A stretch of DNA of 43,615 bases from Lapidilactobacillus gannanensis (GCF_003946675.1 NZ_RHOT01000019.1:1-43615), one strand, 5' to 3'. Positions 1 through 7,660 are shown, counted from the first letter of the stretch. The notes: generated by a model not told the origin, from the letters alone. Program-made: numbers and translations.

Positions 1-10
1 TCCGGCCCAT
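1..10 (-). CDS. 5' end of a truncated minus-strand gene
   Basis: Only the first three codons (ATG GGC CGG, Met-Gly-Arg) are inside the window, so the product cannot be named. The start is supported by a strong ribosome binding site, GGAAGGAG on the minus strand at 26-19, eight bases before the ATG. The gene lies downstream of the methyltransferase gene on the same strand, with about 100 bases between them. Confidence 0.45.
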
Positions 11-30
11 ACAAAAACTCCTTCCTAGGA

Positions 31-57
31 AGACAAGCTTTAATTATTTGCTTGTCT
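31..57. other. 8-bp inverted repeat between two minus-strand genes
   Basis: AGACAAGC (31-38) and GCTTGTCT (50-57) can pair around an 11-base A/T-rich loop. No T-tract follows on either strand, so it is not a convincing intrinsic terminator. It sits just upstream of the ribosome binding site of the truncated gene at the left edge, so it could be a weak leader hairpin. This is inference only. Confidence 0.3.
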
Positions 58-109
58 ACCCAAGAAGGAGTATAGCCGTCGAACAGCTTTTTGATTACTT
101 AATTATTGA

Positions 110-1246
110 CTAGTGCTTCTTATAAGTTGGCTTACCCCAGAATTGGAACAAATCTGTCCGTAAATAACCGTTGTAAAGTTTGCGGCGTTTCGTGGCTTTG
201 GCGCCATAATAATGCTCAAAATCCATATCACTAGTTAAAATATATTTACTCCAAGTAGTCATTGGATTGAAAATCTCGCCCATTTCACGATAGATCTGGC
301 GTGCCTGAGCCTCGTCATTCAATCGTTTCCCATAAGGAGGATTGGCAACCATAATGCCATTTTGTAAGTCAGTGGTAAAGTCCTTAACGGCAACTTGTTT
401 GAATTGAATATCATGTAAAACACCAGCTTGGTCAGCATTGACCTTAGCCAAATCGATCATACTACCATCAATATCGTTAGCCATGATCGTTAATTCCAGG
501 TCTTGCTTAATGGCGGCCTGAGCTGCAGCCCGAGCTTCTTTAAGCAATTCAGGCTTAAATTCGGTAAATTGCTCGAAAGCAAAATGCCGACTAATCCCCG
601 GGGCAATATTGCGTGCCTTTAAAGCAGCTTCAATCGCAATCGTCCCGGAACCAGTCATCGGATCAAGGAATGGATCGTTATCGCGCCAAGGCGTTAAGGC
701 AATCAAGCCGGCCGCAAAATTTTCTTTTAACGGGGCACCACCATGATCTTGACGATAACCACGTTTAAATAAACTATCACCCGTGGTATCAATCAAAATC
801 TCAGCGATATCTTTATGCAAGCGGACATCAATTTTTACCTTGGCACCAGTTTCCGGCAAGCGTGTGCTCCGATGATAAGCTGTTTGTAGACGCTGAACAA
901 TGGCTTTTTTGGCAATTGATTGCACATCAGGAACACTGTGTAGTTTAGATTGAACGGAACGGCCGGTTACTGGAAATTCAGCATCCATCGGCAATTGTTG
1001 TTCCCAAGGTAAGGCGACTACTTGATCGAATAATTCAGTAAAACTTGTACATTTGAAGGTCTTCATGACAATCATGACCCGATCAGCAGTCCGCAACCAT
1101 AAATTTGTTTTAATAATATCGGTTAAATCACCCTTGAAGAGAATTTTTCCGTTGTCGACTTTAGTTTGATAGCCCAACGCTTGCATTTCTTTATTAACAA
1201 TTGCTTCAAAACCTGCGGCCATTGTGACCATTAATTGATATGTCAT
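110..1246 (-). CDS. ypsC: THUMP-domain class I SAM-dependent RNA methyltransferase (YpsC / RlmL N-terminal family)
   Basis: Predicted 378-residue rRNA (guanine-N2)-type methyltransferase of the family related to the N-terminal half of E. coli RlmL, which modifies 23S rRNA. The N-terminal 150 residues form the ferredoxin-like plus THUMP RNA-binding part. The Rossmann methyltransferase follows, with SAM motif I as DPMTGSGTIAIEAAL near residue 195 and the catalytic NPPYGKRL motif near residue 305. The length matches the Gram-positive single-domain family. The first ATG is preceded by AGGAG at a normal distance. The gene lies downstream of rnpB on the same strand, separated from it by an intrinsic terminator. 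The exact modified base is inferred from the family only. Confidence 0.88.
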   Translation of the reverse strand: MTYQLMVTMAAGFEAIVNKEMQALGYQTKVDNGKILFKGDLTDIIKTNLWLRTADRVMIVMKTFKCTSFTELFDQVVALPWEQQLPMDAEFPVTGRSVQSKLHSVPDVQSIAKKAIVQRLQTAYHRSTRLPETGAKVKIDVRLHKDIAEILIDTTGDSLFKRGYRQDHGGAPLKENFAAGLIALTPWRDNDPFLDPMTGSGTIAIEAALKARNIAPGISRHFAFEQFTEFKPELLKEARAAAQAAIKQDLELTIMANDIDGSMIDLAKVNADQAGVLHDIQFKQVAVKDFTTDLQNGIMVANPPYGKRLNDEAQARQIYREMGEIFNPMTTWSKYILTSDMDFEHYYGAKATKRRKLYNGYLRTDLFQFWGKPTYKKH

Positions 1247-1280
1247 CCTGAACTCCTATTTTAAAATTCCTAATTTGTCT

Positions 1281-1316
1281 AAAAAAATTGACGCAAAATT
1301 AAAAATTCTGCGTCAA
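1281..1316 (-). terminator. Intrinsic terminator of rnpB
   Basis: On the minus strand TTGACGCA and TGCGTCAA form an 8-bp stem, extended by A/T pairs, around an A/T-rich loop, followed by TTTTTTT. It lies immediately after the 3' end of the RNase P RNA and before the methyltransferase gene. Confidence 0.85.
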
Positions 1317-1319
1317 CAC

Positions 1320-1697
1320 CCAAGGTAAGTCTCTATAAGCCACGTTTTGTTCCAATGACAACTAGGTCCATTGCCATCTTCAGTAATCATCTATCTGCTA
1401 ACGCTCCAACTTTAGGTTCATTTCCCGCCATTGGACTCTTCTACCAAAAAATTTGAATTGCTCGCTCGTGGGGTTTACCCGTTCCATCGACTAACTTTCA
1501 CTAATCGTTCGTTTCTGTGGCACTTTCAAGCTCGTTGCCATGGTCGAAAGACTTTAGGCATTGAGCTGCCGTTACTTCAAAGAAGTACCTTGGCTTATTG
1601 GGCCAAGCGCGAACACTACAAGCATCGCAGCTTGTGCGAGCGTGGACTTTCCTCAGTCTATTAAAATAGACCGCGATTACTTGAGACTTACCGAATA
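1320..1697 (-). ncRNA. rnpB: RNase P RNA, type B
   Basis: Catalytic RNA of ribonuclease P, which removes 5' leaders from pre-tRNAs. On the minus strand the 5' part carries the conserved GAGGAAAGTCC block. The middle holds the conserved ACAGAAA segment. The 5' GGTAAGTCTC and 3' GAGACTTACC segments pair to form the terminal P1 helix. The roughly 370-nt length and overall layout fit the Bacillus-type (type B) RNA. The 5' end lies about a dozen bases after the gpsB stop codon, and I see no clear separate promoter, so the RNA may be processed from a gpsB transcript or driven from within gpsB. The ends are placed from the P1 pairing and are accurate to a few bases. Confidence 0.95.
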
Positions 1698-1707
1698 TTT
1701 AATTCAC

Positions 1708-2160
1708 TTAAAACCGATTGATTGTTGACCCCTGATTATTATTAATGTTCAGATAATCACTAGGCTGAGCTGCTGAACTAGCAGCTGGCTTATTGGCAAT
1801 TTTGGCAGCTTCCTTCTCGCCGAAGACATGCCGTTCCAAATTACTGATCCGTCGCAAAATGTCATAATTCGTTGTATTTGCGGTTACGCTTGGACCAGTT
1901 GTTACAAAGTTATTGGCGTTCGGTGTCGATTCACCATGTCGCGAAAGTTCATCGACTTTCGTAACTAAACGCTGATTTTCTTGTTCCAAGGTCTTGATGC
2001 GACTGCGGAAGGCCTCATAATCCTGAATCACTTGATCCAAGAATGGGTCAACCTCAGCGACATCATAGCCACGATATTTTTGCTTAAAATCTTTATTAAC
2101 AATTTCTTCCGGAGAAAAATTGATTTTAAACTCGCGGGAATCATCTGATTTTGCCACCAA
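1708..2160 (-). CDS. gpsB: Cell division protein GpsB (DivIVA-like)
   Basis: GpsB is a small cytoplasmic coiled-coil adaptor that links peptidoglycan synthases, including class A PBPs, to the division machinery. The N-terminal DivIVA/GpsB domain is clear: NFSPEEIVNKDF, then RGYDVAEVDPFLDQVIQDYE, followed by a coiled coil (about residues 45-75), a polar linker and a short C-terminal helix with ISNLERHVFG. I chose the TTG at 2160 because GAGG at 2173-2170 lies nine bases upstream. The longer frame from the GTG at 2175 would place the start over this ribosome binding site. The GTG at 2157 is also possible. The product is then about 150 residues. It precedes rnpB and follows ypsA, the usual Firmicutes order. 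Confidence 0.93.
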   Translation of the reverse strand: MVAKSDDSREFKINFSPEEIVNKDFKQKYRGYDVAEVDPFLDQVIQDYEAFRSRIKTLEQENQRLVTKVDELSRHGESTPNANNFVTTGPSVTANTTNYDILRRISNLERHVFGEKEAAKIANKPAASSAAQPSDYLNINNNQGSTINRF

Positions 2161-2200
2161 TATTCTACACCTCACGTATTACTAGTCAAGCATCTTATTA

Positions 2201-2209
2201 ATTATAGCA
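2201..2209 (-). promoter_or_regulatory. Extended -10 promoter for gpsB
   Basis: The minus strand reads TGCTATAAT, a perfect -10 hexamer with the TGn extension, about 40 bases before the gpsB start. No good -35 box is visible, as is common for extended -10 promoters. Confidence 0.6.
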
Positions 2210-2231
2210 AAAAAACTCGGAAAAGAGAACC

Positions 2232-2373
2232 AAAACTAGTCGATTTCTTAGATTAATTAATGATTCATCGTAAAATGCCAGTAAAGATGTTGGGCAGAAC
2301 GGGTTCTGACTCCACGACAAGCAGCCCGCAATGGCGGCAGGCGCTATTCTATTTGATTATCGTCACTAGTTTT
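2232..2373. repeat. About 140-bp element bounded by 9-bp inverted repeats
   Basis: AAAACTAGT (2232-2240) and ACTAGTTTT (2365-2373) are exact inverted repeats that bracket a GC-richer segment in the 240-base gap between ypsA and gpsB. On the minus strand the interior contains GAACCCGTTCTGCCCAAC and GGCATTTTACGATGA. These look like diverged versions of parts of the dispersed repeat family described at 6252 (CAACCGGTTCCGCTTAAC and GGCATTTTACGTTGA), but without the central hairpin. It may be a decayed relative of that family or a structured leader of gpsB. I see no coding potential. Confidence 0.4.
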
Positions 2374-2415
2374 TTTTGAACTTGATTTATGACAGTGAAT
2401 TAAACAACGCTACTT

Positions 2416-2979
2416 CTAGAAATCCCCGGCTTGTTCATTCTGATAATTCTCGGCTTCATCCTGTAATTGATAAAAATCGATTAATTGTAAGGGATAATCC
2501 GTAGTTGCCAGCTGCTCCGTGATATATTGATAGTCATAGCTGGCTTTGCCTGGAGATTCAGGATCATACAGCATTAAAGCACCATCAGTATGTTGACCCA
2601 TAAAAGTTTGATAATTTCTTAGTTGACTGGGGTTCTGGTAGCCCTGCTTAGAAACATAACCGACAAAATCAGCCTGCGTTAAAATTTGGGCTAGTTGAGC
2701 TTGGTTATTTTCATTCCATTGCTGACCAAAATTTTGAAATGGCAGCATGACTGCAATTTTTAATTCAGGATAAGTCTCTTTCAGAGCAGTAGCTACGGTC
2801 ACGCCCCATTGTTCAGTACCTAGTTGACCGCCAGTAATTAGCCAAGTCAAACCGTCATCTAAATAAGCCGTTAAAGCTTTTTTTAAAGAATATTTAATGA
2901 TTGTTAACTTCGGGTCGTTTTTCTGATAAACGTTAAGTTCATAGGCCCGATAGCCAGTCAACCACAGTCTTTTTATCAT
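2416..2979 (-). CDS. ypsA: YpsA family protein (DUF1273, SLOG superfamily)
   Basis: About 187 residues. YpsA belongs to the SLOG nucleotide-binding superfamily. In Bacillus and Staphylococcus it has been linked to cell division, and it is encoded beside gpsB as here. Family signatures are the N-terminal WLTGYRAYELNVY, the glycine-rich LITGGQLGTEQWG near residue 60, and PFQNFGQQWNENNQ. The start is the ATG at 2979, preceded by AAAGG at about nine bases. The open frame runs 36 bases further upstream but lacks a ribosome binding site there. It is divergent from recU, with the two starts about 70 bases apart. The biochemical activity is unknown. Confidence 0.85.
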   Translation of the reverse strand: MIKRLWLTGYRAYELNVYQKNDPKLTIIKYSLKKALTAYLDDGLTWLITGGQLGTEQWGVTVATALKETYPELKIAVMLPFQNFGQQWNENNQAQLAQILTQADFVGYVSKQGYQNPSQLRNYQTFMGQHTDGALMLYDPESPGKASYDYQYITEQLATTDYPLQLIDFYQLQDEAENYQNEQAGDF

Positions 2980-3017
2980 AGCTAACAACCTTTCTAATGA
3001 AGTAAGCTGCGACAATC

Positions 3018-3026
3018 TGGTATAAT
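3018..3026 (+). promoter_or_regulatory. Extended -10 promoter for recU-PBP1A
   Basis: TGGTATAAT lies 22 bases upstream of the recU start and is followed by GGAG at 3037-3040. The -10 is perfect and has the TGn extension; no clear -35 is seen. Confidence 0.65.
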
Positions 3027-3047
3027 ATTGGCATTAGGAGTGAGGAA

Positions 3048-3686
3048 ATGGTGATTAAATATCCCAATGGTGAACCATATCGTTTGTCGACTGATCATTC
3101 TCAGTCTAACATAAAACGGCCACTGCTGGCTGCAGAAAGCGATGTGATCTTCGGCGGTCGTGGCATGACTTTGGAACAAACGATCAATGACACGAACACT
3201 TACTATCGGCAGCAACAACGCGCCGTGATTTATAAGAAGCCAACGCCAATTCAAATTGTTAAAGTTGACTATCCACAGCGTAGTAAAGCGGTCATTCGTG
3301 AAGCTTACTTTCGCCAGGCTTCGACAACCGATTATAATGGGGTCTACCAAGGCCGTTATTTAGATTTCGAAGCCAAGGAAACGACTAATAAGAAGTCTTT
3401 CCCATTAAAAAATTTCCACGAACATCAAGTCAAACACTTTCAAAATTGCTTGCACCAACAAGGCATTTGCTTTACAATTATGCGCTTTGCTAGCTTAGAG
3501 CGTTATTTCTTGACCCCGGCGACGTTGCTATTAAAGTATTGGCAACAGCAAACCAATGGTCGTAAGTCCATCCCCTTAACGGAAATTATTAAAACGGGTT
3601 ATGAACTGCAAATAGGCTATCAACCGCTACTCGATTATCTGGGTGCGGTTGATCAATTAATTCAGAAAACTCAACAAATGGATTAG
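3048..3686 (+). CDS. recU: Holliday junction resolvase RecU
   Basis: 212-residue Mg-dependent endonuclease that resolves Holliday junctions during recombination and chromosome segregation. It opens with the typical disordered N-terminal segment (YPNGEPYR) and then GGRGMTLEQTINDTN. The nuclease core shows D95, E108 and K110 in DYNGVYQGRYLDFEAKET, with the same spacing as the D88/E101/K103 set of B. subtilis RecU. The ATG follows GGAG by about seven bases. The PBP1A gene starts eight bases after the recU stop, so the two are co-transcribed, a pairing conserved across Firmicutes. Confidence 0.95.
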   Translation: MVIKYPNGEPYRLSTDHSQSNIKRPLLAAESDVIFGGRGMTLEQTINDTNTYYRQQQRAVIYKKPTPIQIVKVDYPQRSKAVIREAYFRQASTTDYNGVYQGRYLDFEAKETTNKKSFPLKNFHEHQVKHFQNCLHQQGICFTIMRFASLERYFLTPATLLLKYWQQQTNGRKSIPLTEIIKTGYELQIGYQPLLDYLGAVDQLIQKTQQMD

Positions 3687-3694
3687 GTGAAAAA

Positions 3695-6049
3695 ATGGCA
3701 CAAAATAATACAATGACTCGTGAGGCTCGGAAAGCTTCACAAAACCAAACTCGTTCCAAAACTGGTCGTGGTGGGCAGCCCAAACGTAAGCGACCATTGT
3801 GGCGACGAATCATTCGCTGGGCACTCCTGCTTATTCTGGCAGGTATCCTGCTAGGAGCTGGTCTCTTCTTCTACTATGCCAAAGATGCACCAAAATTAAG
3901 CACCGAGGAATTAACTAAAGGTGGCTCGTCTGTTGTTTTGGCATCAAATAATCATCAAATTACCCGACTCGGCAGTGAGAATCGCAGTTATGTTAAGAGT
4001 TCAGAAATTCCCCAACAGTTAAAAGACGCTGTTGTTTCAATCGAAGATCGCCGCTTTTACTCAGAACCCTTAGGGATTGATCCAATTCGGATTGTGTCAT
4101 CGGCTTTGCATAATATTACAAATCCCAATAGTGCCCCTCAAGGTGGTAGTACTTTAACCCAACAACTAATCAAACTTTCTTATTTCTCAACGAATAAGTC
4201 AGATCAGACTTTAAGACGTAAAGCTCAAGAGGCTTGGTTAGCAATGCAGGCGCAGCAGAAGTATTCCAAGGAACAGATTCTTGAATATTATATTAATAAA
4301 GTCTTCATGTCTAATGGGGCTTATGGTATGGGTACTGCGGCAACGCTGTATTATGGTAAAAGTTTAAGCCAATTAAGTCTTGCTCAAACTGCCCTTTTAG
4401 CAGGTATCCCCAATGCCCCCTCAAGCTACGATCCTTATGTTCATCCGGATGCTGCCAAAGCGCGGCGTGACTTAGTTATTCAAGCAATGCTCGATAATAA
4501 GAAAATCACGTCTGCTCAAGCTCAAACAGCAATCAATACGCCAATTACCACTGGCTTAAAGTCACAAAGTGAAGTTACCGCCAGTGAAAATAATGCTGTG
4601 ATTGCAGATGCTTATATTCAGGAAGTTGTTAAGCAAGTCAAGAAATTAGGCTATGACCCCTACCGCGATAATTTGACAATTAAAACAAATCTTAATTGGG
4701 ACGCGCAACAACATCTTTATGATTTGGTTAATGGTGATACCATTGCTTTCCCTGATAATAGTTTACAAACTGGGGTCACTATCACGGATCCCAACAACGG
4801 CAATGTCATCGCCATGGTTGGTAATCGTAAAGTTGGTCAAGTCCAGATGGCTTTAAATCATGCGACACAAACAGATCGTAGCAATGGTTCAACAATGAAG
4901 CCACTGTTAGATTACGCACCAGCAATTGAATATTTAAATTGGGCCACTAATCATACCGTGGACGACTCTGAATATACTTATCCTGGAACTAATATTCAAT
5001 TGAAGGACTGGGATCTCCAGTACCAAGGTGAAATGACAATGCGGCAAGCTTTAGCTGTTTCCCGGAATATCCCCGCCGTTCGCACCCTAGAAACTGTGGG
5101 TCTTAGTAAAGCTAGTAGTTTTGTTAGTAATCTAGGTATTAAAATTGCCAGTGATGCTGGCTTATCAGTCGGGATTGGCGATAATATCTCCACCTTGCAA
5201 GTGGCTGCTGCTTACAATGCTTTTGCCAATGGTGGTACTTACTATCAACCGCAATATGTCGCTTCGATCACGACCGCTGATAAAGTTGTTCATCATTATG
5301 ACGATAACGAAGGCCAAACTGCCATGAAATCGTCAACAGCCTATATGATCACTGACATGTTGAAAGACGTGATTACCAGTGGTAGTGGGACGGCAACACA
5401 AATTAGTGGTCTCTACCAGGCTGGTAAAACCGGGACTACTGGCTATACTGATGAGGAATTAGCCAAGAACCCTGCCTTGAACAACACGGTTAAAGATTCT
5501 TGGTTTGCTGGCTATACCAAGCATTATTCAATTGCTGTTTGGACCGGTTACGATAAATCGGCGCAACAAGGGGTCGCCGACCAAACCATTGCGCAGTTAA
5601 TTTATCGGAATATGATGAGTTACCTAAGTACTAATGTGACCAATAGTGATTGGACTAAACCAAGTACGGTTGTTCGAATTGGGAATGTGCTCTATGTTAA
5701 AGGCCATCAACCAGCAACCACGACTGACAACAAACCGTCGTCAAGCTCCTCGTCAAGTAGTTCCGAGTCAAGTAGCACTAGCGTTGAATCAAGTAGTTCC
5801 GAGTCAAGTAGCACTAGCGTTGAATCAAGTAGTTCCGAGTCAAGTAGCACTAGCGTTGAATCAAGTAGTTCCGAGTCAAGTAGCACTAGCGTTGAATCAA
5901 GTAGTTCCGAGTCAAGTAGCACTAGCGTTGAATCAAGTAGTTCCGAGTCAAGTAGCACTAGCGTTGAATCAAGTAGTTCTAGCAGTGAATCCTCACATAG
6001 TGAAGGCAGTGATAACAATAATGAAACTGGCAATAAGGAAGGTGTATGA
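3695..6049 (+). CDS. ponA: Class A penicillin-binding protein 1A with serine-rich repeat tail
   Basis: Bifunctional peptidoglycan glycosyltransferase and transpeptidase, 784 residues up to the first stop. A basic cytoplasmic segment is followed by one membrane anchor (about residues 38-62). The GT51 domain has catalytic E117 in IEDRRFYS, then QGGSTLTQQLIK, RRKAQEAW and KEQILEYYINKVF. The transpeptidase has nucleophile S399 (STMK), S456-x-N458 (SRN) and K578-T-G. The C-terminal tail beyond about residue 675 is a Ser/Glu/Thr/Val low-complexity stretch built from six identical 12-residue units, probably an extracellular wall-spanning region. Translation stops at a TGA at 6047, but the same frame stays open with similar composition to a TAA at 6161. 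GpsB, which binds class A PBPs, is encoded nearby. Confidence 0.95.
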   Translation: MAQNNTMTREARKASQNQTRSKTGRGGQPKRKRPLWRRIIRWALLLILAGILLGAGLFFYYAKDAPKLSTEELTKGGSSVVLASNNHQITRLGSENRSYVKSSEIPQQLKDAVVSIEDRRFYSEPLGIDPIRIVSSALHNITNPNSAPQGGSTLTQQLIKLSYFSTNKSDQTLRRKAQEAWLAMQAQQKYSKEQILEYYINKVFMSNGAYGMGTAATLYYGKSLSQLSLAQTALLAGIPNAPSSYDPYVHPDAAKARRDLVIQAMLDNKKITSAQAQTAINTPITTGLKSQSEVTASENNAVIADAYIQEVVKQVKKLGYDPYRDNLTIKTNLNWDAQQHLYDLVNGDTIAFPDNSLQTGVTITDPNNGNVIAMVGNRKVGQVQMALNHATQTDRSNGSTMKPLLDYAPAIEYLNWATNHTVDDSEYTYPGTNIQLKDWDLQYQGEMTMRQALAVSRNIPAVRTLETVGLSKASSFVSNLGIKIASDAGLSVGIGDNISTLQVAAAYNAFANGGTYYQPQYVASITTADKVVHHYDDNEGQTAMKSSTAYMITDMLKDVITSGSGTATQISGLYQAGKTGTTGYTDEELAKNPALNNTVKDSWFAGYTKHYSIAVWTGYDKSAQQGVADQTIAQLIYRNMMSYLSTNVTNSDWTKPSTVVRIGNVLYVKGHQPATTTDNKPSSSSSSSSSESSSTSVESSSSESSSTSVESSSSESSSTSVESSSSESSSTSVESSSSESSSTSVESSSSESSSTSVESSSSSSESSHSEGSDNNNETGNKEGV
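5761..5976 (+). repeat. Six perfect 36-bp tandem repeats in the PBP1A tail
   Basis: Six identical copies of a 36-base unit that begins TTCCGAGTCAAGTAGCACTA follow one another without any substitution, encoding the 12-residue unit ESSSTSVESSSS. Each unit contains two related halves (GAGTCAAGTAG and GAATCAAGTAG). Because the unit is a multiple of three, gain or loss of copies changes tail length without shifting frame. Confidence 0.97.
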
Positions 6050-6163
6050 GATACGACAATCGAATCACCCTCATCAGGTGATAACAATAATGAAACTGGC
6101 AATAACGAAGGTAGTGATTCTTCCAGCACCGATACGAGTTCCAGTACTCAGCCAGGACAATAA
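6050..6163 (+). pseudogene. In-frame continuation of the PBP1A tail after a TGA codon
   Basis: After the TGA at 6047-6049 the same frame reads 37 more sense codons to a TAA at 6161-6163. The peptide is rich in Asp, Ser, Thr, Asn and Gly and ends TQPGQ. It repeats the DNNNETGN-x-EG motif that lies just before the TGA; the matching DNA (33 bases or so, with one to two differences) occurs on both sides of the stop. The simplest reading is a recent nonsense mutation that trimmed the tail. Read-through or a sequencing error are alternatives. Confidence 0.6.
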
Positions 6164-6251
6164 AGTAAAATTAATAAAGCCTCTGAAAATTTAAAAAGGT
6201 TAAATAATTAGTATTGCATCCAGGCTAGCAAGCATTAACATAAAATAACAA

Positions 6252-6418
6252 GTCTGGGACATCAGTCTATTTTCCAAAAAATAATACGAACTTTCGTTGC
6301 TGAAACGTGTTCTCAAAAAGACAACCGGTTCCGCTTAACGCAAAAATGCCGAGCAATTCTAACGAATTGTTCGGCATTTTACGTTGATGCGCACCGGCTA
6401 ACCGCCTTTTATCACACA
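6252..6418 (+). repeat. Dispersed palindromic intergenic repeat, copy A
   Basis: About 165 bases between the convergent PBP1A and membrane-protein genes. The order is CTGGGACAT, a small A/T hairpin, GTTCTCAAAA, CCGGTTCCGCTTAAC, the central hairpin, then GTTGATGCGCACCGGCTA and CCGCCTTTT. The arms flanking the hairpin are themselves partly complementary (CCGGT/ACCGG, CGC/GCG, AAC/GTT), so the whole unit is an imperfect long palindrome. It matches copies at 24968, 32588 and 34397. Confidence 0.88.
6342..6380. terminator. Bidirectional terminator hairpin in repeat copy A
   Basis: GCCGAGCAATTC pairs with GAATTGTTCGGC (one G-U pair). An A-tract lies before it and a T-tract after it, so it can end transcription from both the PBP1A side and the membrane-protein side. 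Confidence 0.8.
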
Positions 6419-6445
6419 CTCGTTATTTTTGTGCTGAGTTCAACA

Positions 6446-6970
6446 CTAGATAGTCAACAGTAATGCGGCGAGCATTAAAAAAAACATACTTAGAAAATAA
6501 TAATAGGTTTTGTTGGCAGTTTTAGTCGCTAACATTTTTCGCCGGGCAACGAACTCATCGGGAATGCCTGGATGTTCAGCGGGAACGTGCGTGATAAGTT
6601 GTTTGCGAACGGTATAATACTGGCGATAAGTCACAAGACTTACTAGCGCAAACAAGCCAAATGAGAGACAACTGAATTGAAACAGGCCAAGATCTGCATA
6701 ACGTGTTACCGAATAGAAACTGGCAAACATCACGACAACACTTGCCAAATAAAAAAAGATAGCGGCGCCAAAATGAACATTCTTTTTCTTGGTTTGTTTA
6801 AACAGAACGGGTTGGCTTTCCGCCAACAACAGATTCCAACGAGCGACGATAACCGGATCATCATGATTTTGCTTTTTTTGAGCTTTACGGGTGTTCCCCT
6901 TGAGCATCGCTAATAACAGCACCAACATAATGACTAGCGAAAAAATGGCGAACCAATAATTAATGGGCAT
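6446..6970 (-). CDS. Four-helix membrane protein of unknown function
   Basis: 174-residue protein I cannot assign to a named family. Four hydrophobic segments are visible: one at the N terminus (YWFAIFSLVIMLVLLLAML), two in the middle around residues 70-125, and one at the extreme C terminus. A basic, Lys-rich loop follows the first. The start is the ATG at 6970, with an AAGGGAAG-like ribosome binding site; the frame extends a further 11 codons upstream without better support. It begins about 40 bases after the nth stop codon and is probably the last gene of the DUF5590-asnS-dnaD-nth unit, ending at repeat copy A. Confidence 0.75.
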   Translation of the reverse strand: MPINYWFAIFSLVIMLVLLLAMLKGNTRKAQKKQNHDDPVIVARWNLLLAESQPVLFKQTKKKNVHFGAAIFFYLASVVVMFASFYSVTRYADLGLFQFSCLSFGLFALVSLVTYRQYYTVRKQLITHVPAEHPGIPDEFVARRKMLATKTANKTYYYFLSMFFLMLAALLLTI

Positions 6971-7012
6971 CTTAAAACTTCCCTTCAAATCAGTAACAAA
7001 CAAGTTTAGCGA

Positions 7013-7660
7013 TTAATGAGTCTGCACATAGCTTTGGCCAAAAGCACACATTGGCAGTAATGGACAAGTCTGGCAGGCTGGCTTCTGAGCGTGACAAATG
7101 TCGCGACCAAAATTAATCATCGCGTGGTGGCCGTGAATCCATTCCGCTTTAGGCAAGGCGGTCGTAATCGCTGTTTCTACTTGCCGAACACTAGCCTGTT
7201 CGGCGGCGATTTGCAAACGTTTGGCAATTCGTGAAACGTGGGTATCGACTGCAAAAGCAGGAATACCAAAAGCATCACCTAATACCACGCTGGCCGACTT
7301 CCGCCCAACACCTGGCAATTGTGTCAATTCAGTCATTGTGTGCGGGACCACACCATTAAAATCAGTCTCTAGCTTCTGACCCAATGCCACTAGGTATTTG
7401 GCTTTGTTATGATAGAGTCCAATTTGTTTAATGTAAGGTTCCACTTCCAGCGCGGTAGCTGCAGCTAAAGCAGCTGGATCAGGAAAGCGTTCGAACAAAG
7501 CAGGCGTGGCTTTATTCACTGAGACATCAGTTGCTTGAGCGCTTAATAGTACTGCCACCACAATTTCAAAGGGACTGCGCGCCGTCAAACTCCCCACTGC
7601 ATTTGGATAAAGGGCAATAATTTTCTCAATCGCCAGCCGACTTTTCGCAGGTGTTAACAT
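7013..7660 (-). CDS. nth: Endonuclease III
   Basis: 215-residue bifunctional DNA glycosylase/AP lyase that removes oxidised pyrimidines in base excision repair. It shows the helix-hairpin-helix LPGVGRKSASVVLG with catalytic K121, and the second catalytic residue D139 in AVDTHVSRIAKRL. The [4Fe-4S] cluster ligands near the C terminus keep the exact C-x6-C-x2-C-x5-C spacing (CHAQKPACQTCPLLPMC). Length is normal. The ATG is preceded by GGAGG at seven bases. It follows dnaD by 27 bases, the conserved dnaD-nth order of Bacilli. Confidence 0.97.
   Translation of the reverse strand: MLTPAKSRLAIEKIIALYPNAVGSLTARSPFEIVVAVLLSAQATDVSVNKATPALFERFPDPAALAAATALEVEPYIKQIGLYHNKAKYLVALGQKLETDFNGVVPHTMTELTQLPGVGRKSASVVLGDAFGIPAFAVDTHVSRIAKRLQIAAEQASVRQVETAITTALPKAEWIHGHHAMINFGRDICHAQKPACQTCPLLPMCAFGQSYVQTH

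Noticed and set aside
1431..1664. Open frame of 77 codons on the plus strand
   Set aside because: It lies antisense within the RNase P RNA and its peptide has no family features; RNA conservation explains the sequence.
2994..3350. 118-codon minus-strand open frame
   Set aside because: Antisense to recU, no ribosome binding site, and no recognisable domain.
5761..5976. CRISPR-like array suggested by regular 36-base repeats
   Set aside because: The units are directly adjacent with no spacers, are in frame with PBP1A, and no cas gene is present.
5707..6129. Secreted Leu/Asp-rich protein on the minus strand
   Set aside because: Antisense shadow of the PBP1A minisatellite; codon pattern follows the repeat, not a protein family.
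5646..6194. Long overlapping open frames on both strands across the PBP1A tail
   Set aside because: They arise because the 36-base repeat has no stops in several frames; the PBP1A frame is the real one. The peptides are simple repeats (QVVPSQVALALN, LLDSELLDSTLV).
6252..6418. Insertion sequence remnant
   Set aside because: No transposase fragment or target-site duplication is visible; the unit is short, structured and shared by other junctions, so it is better called a non-coding repeat.
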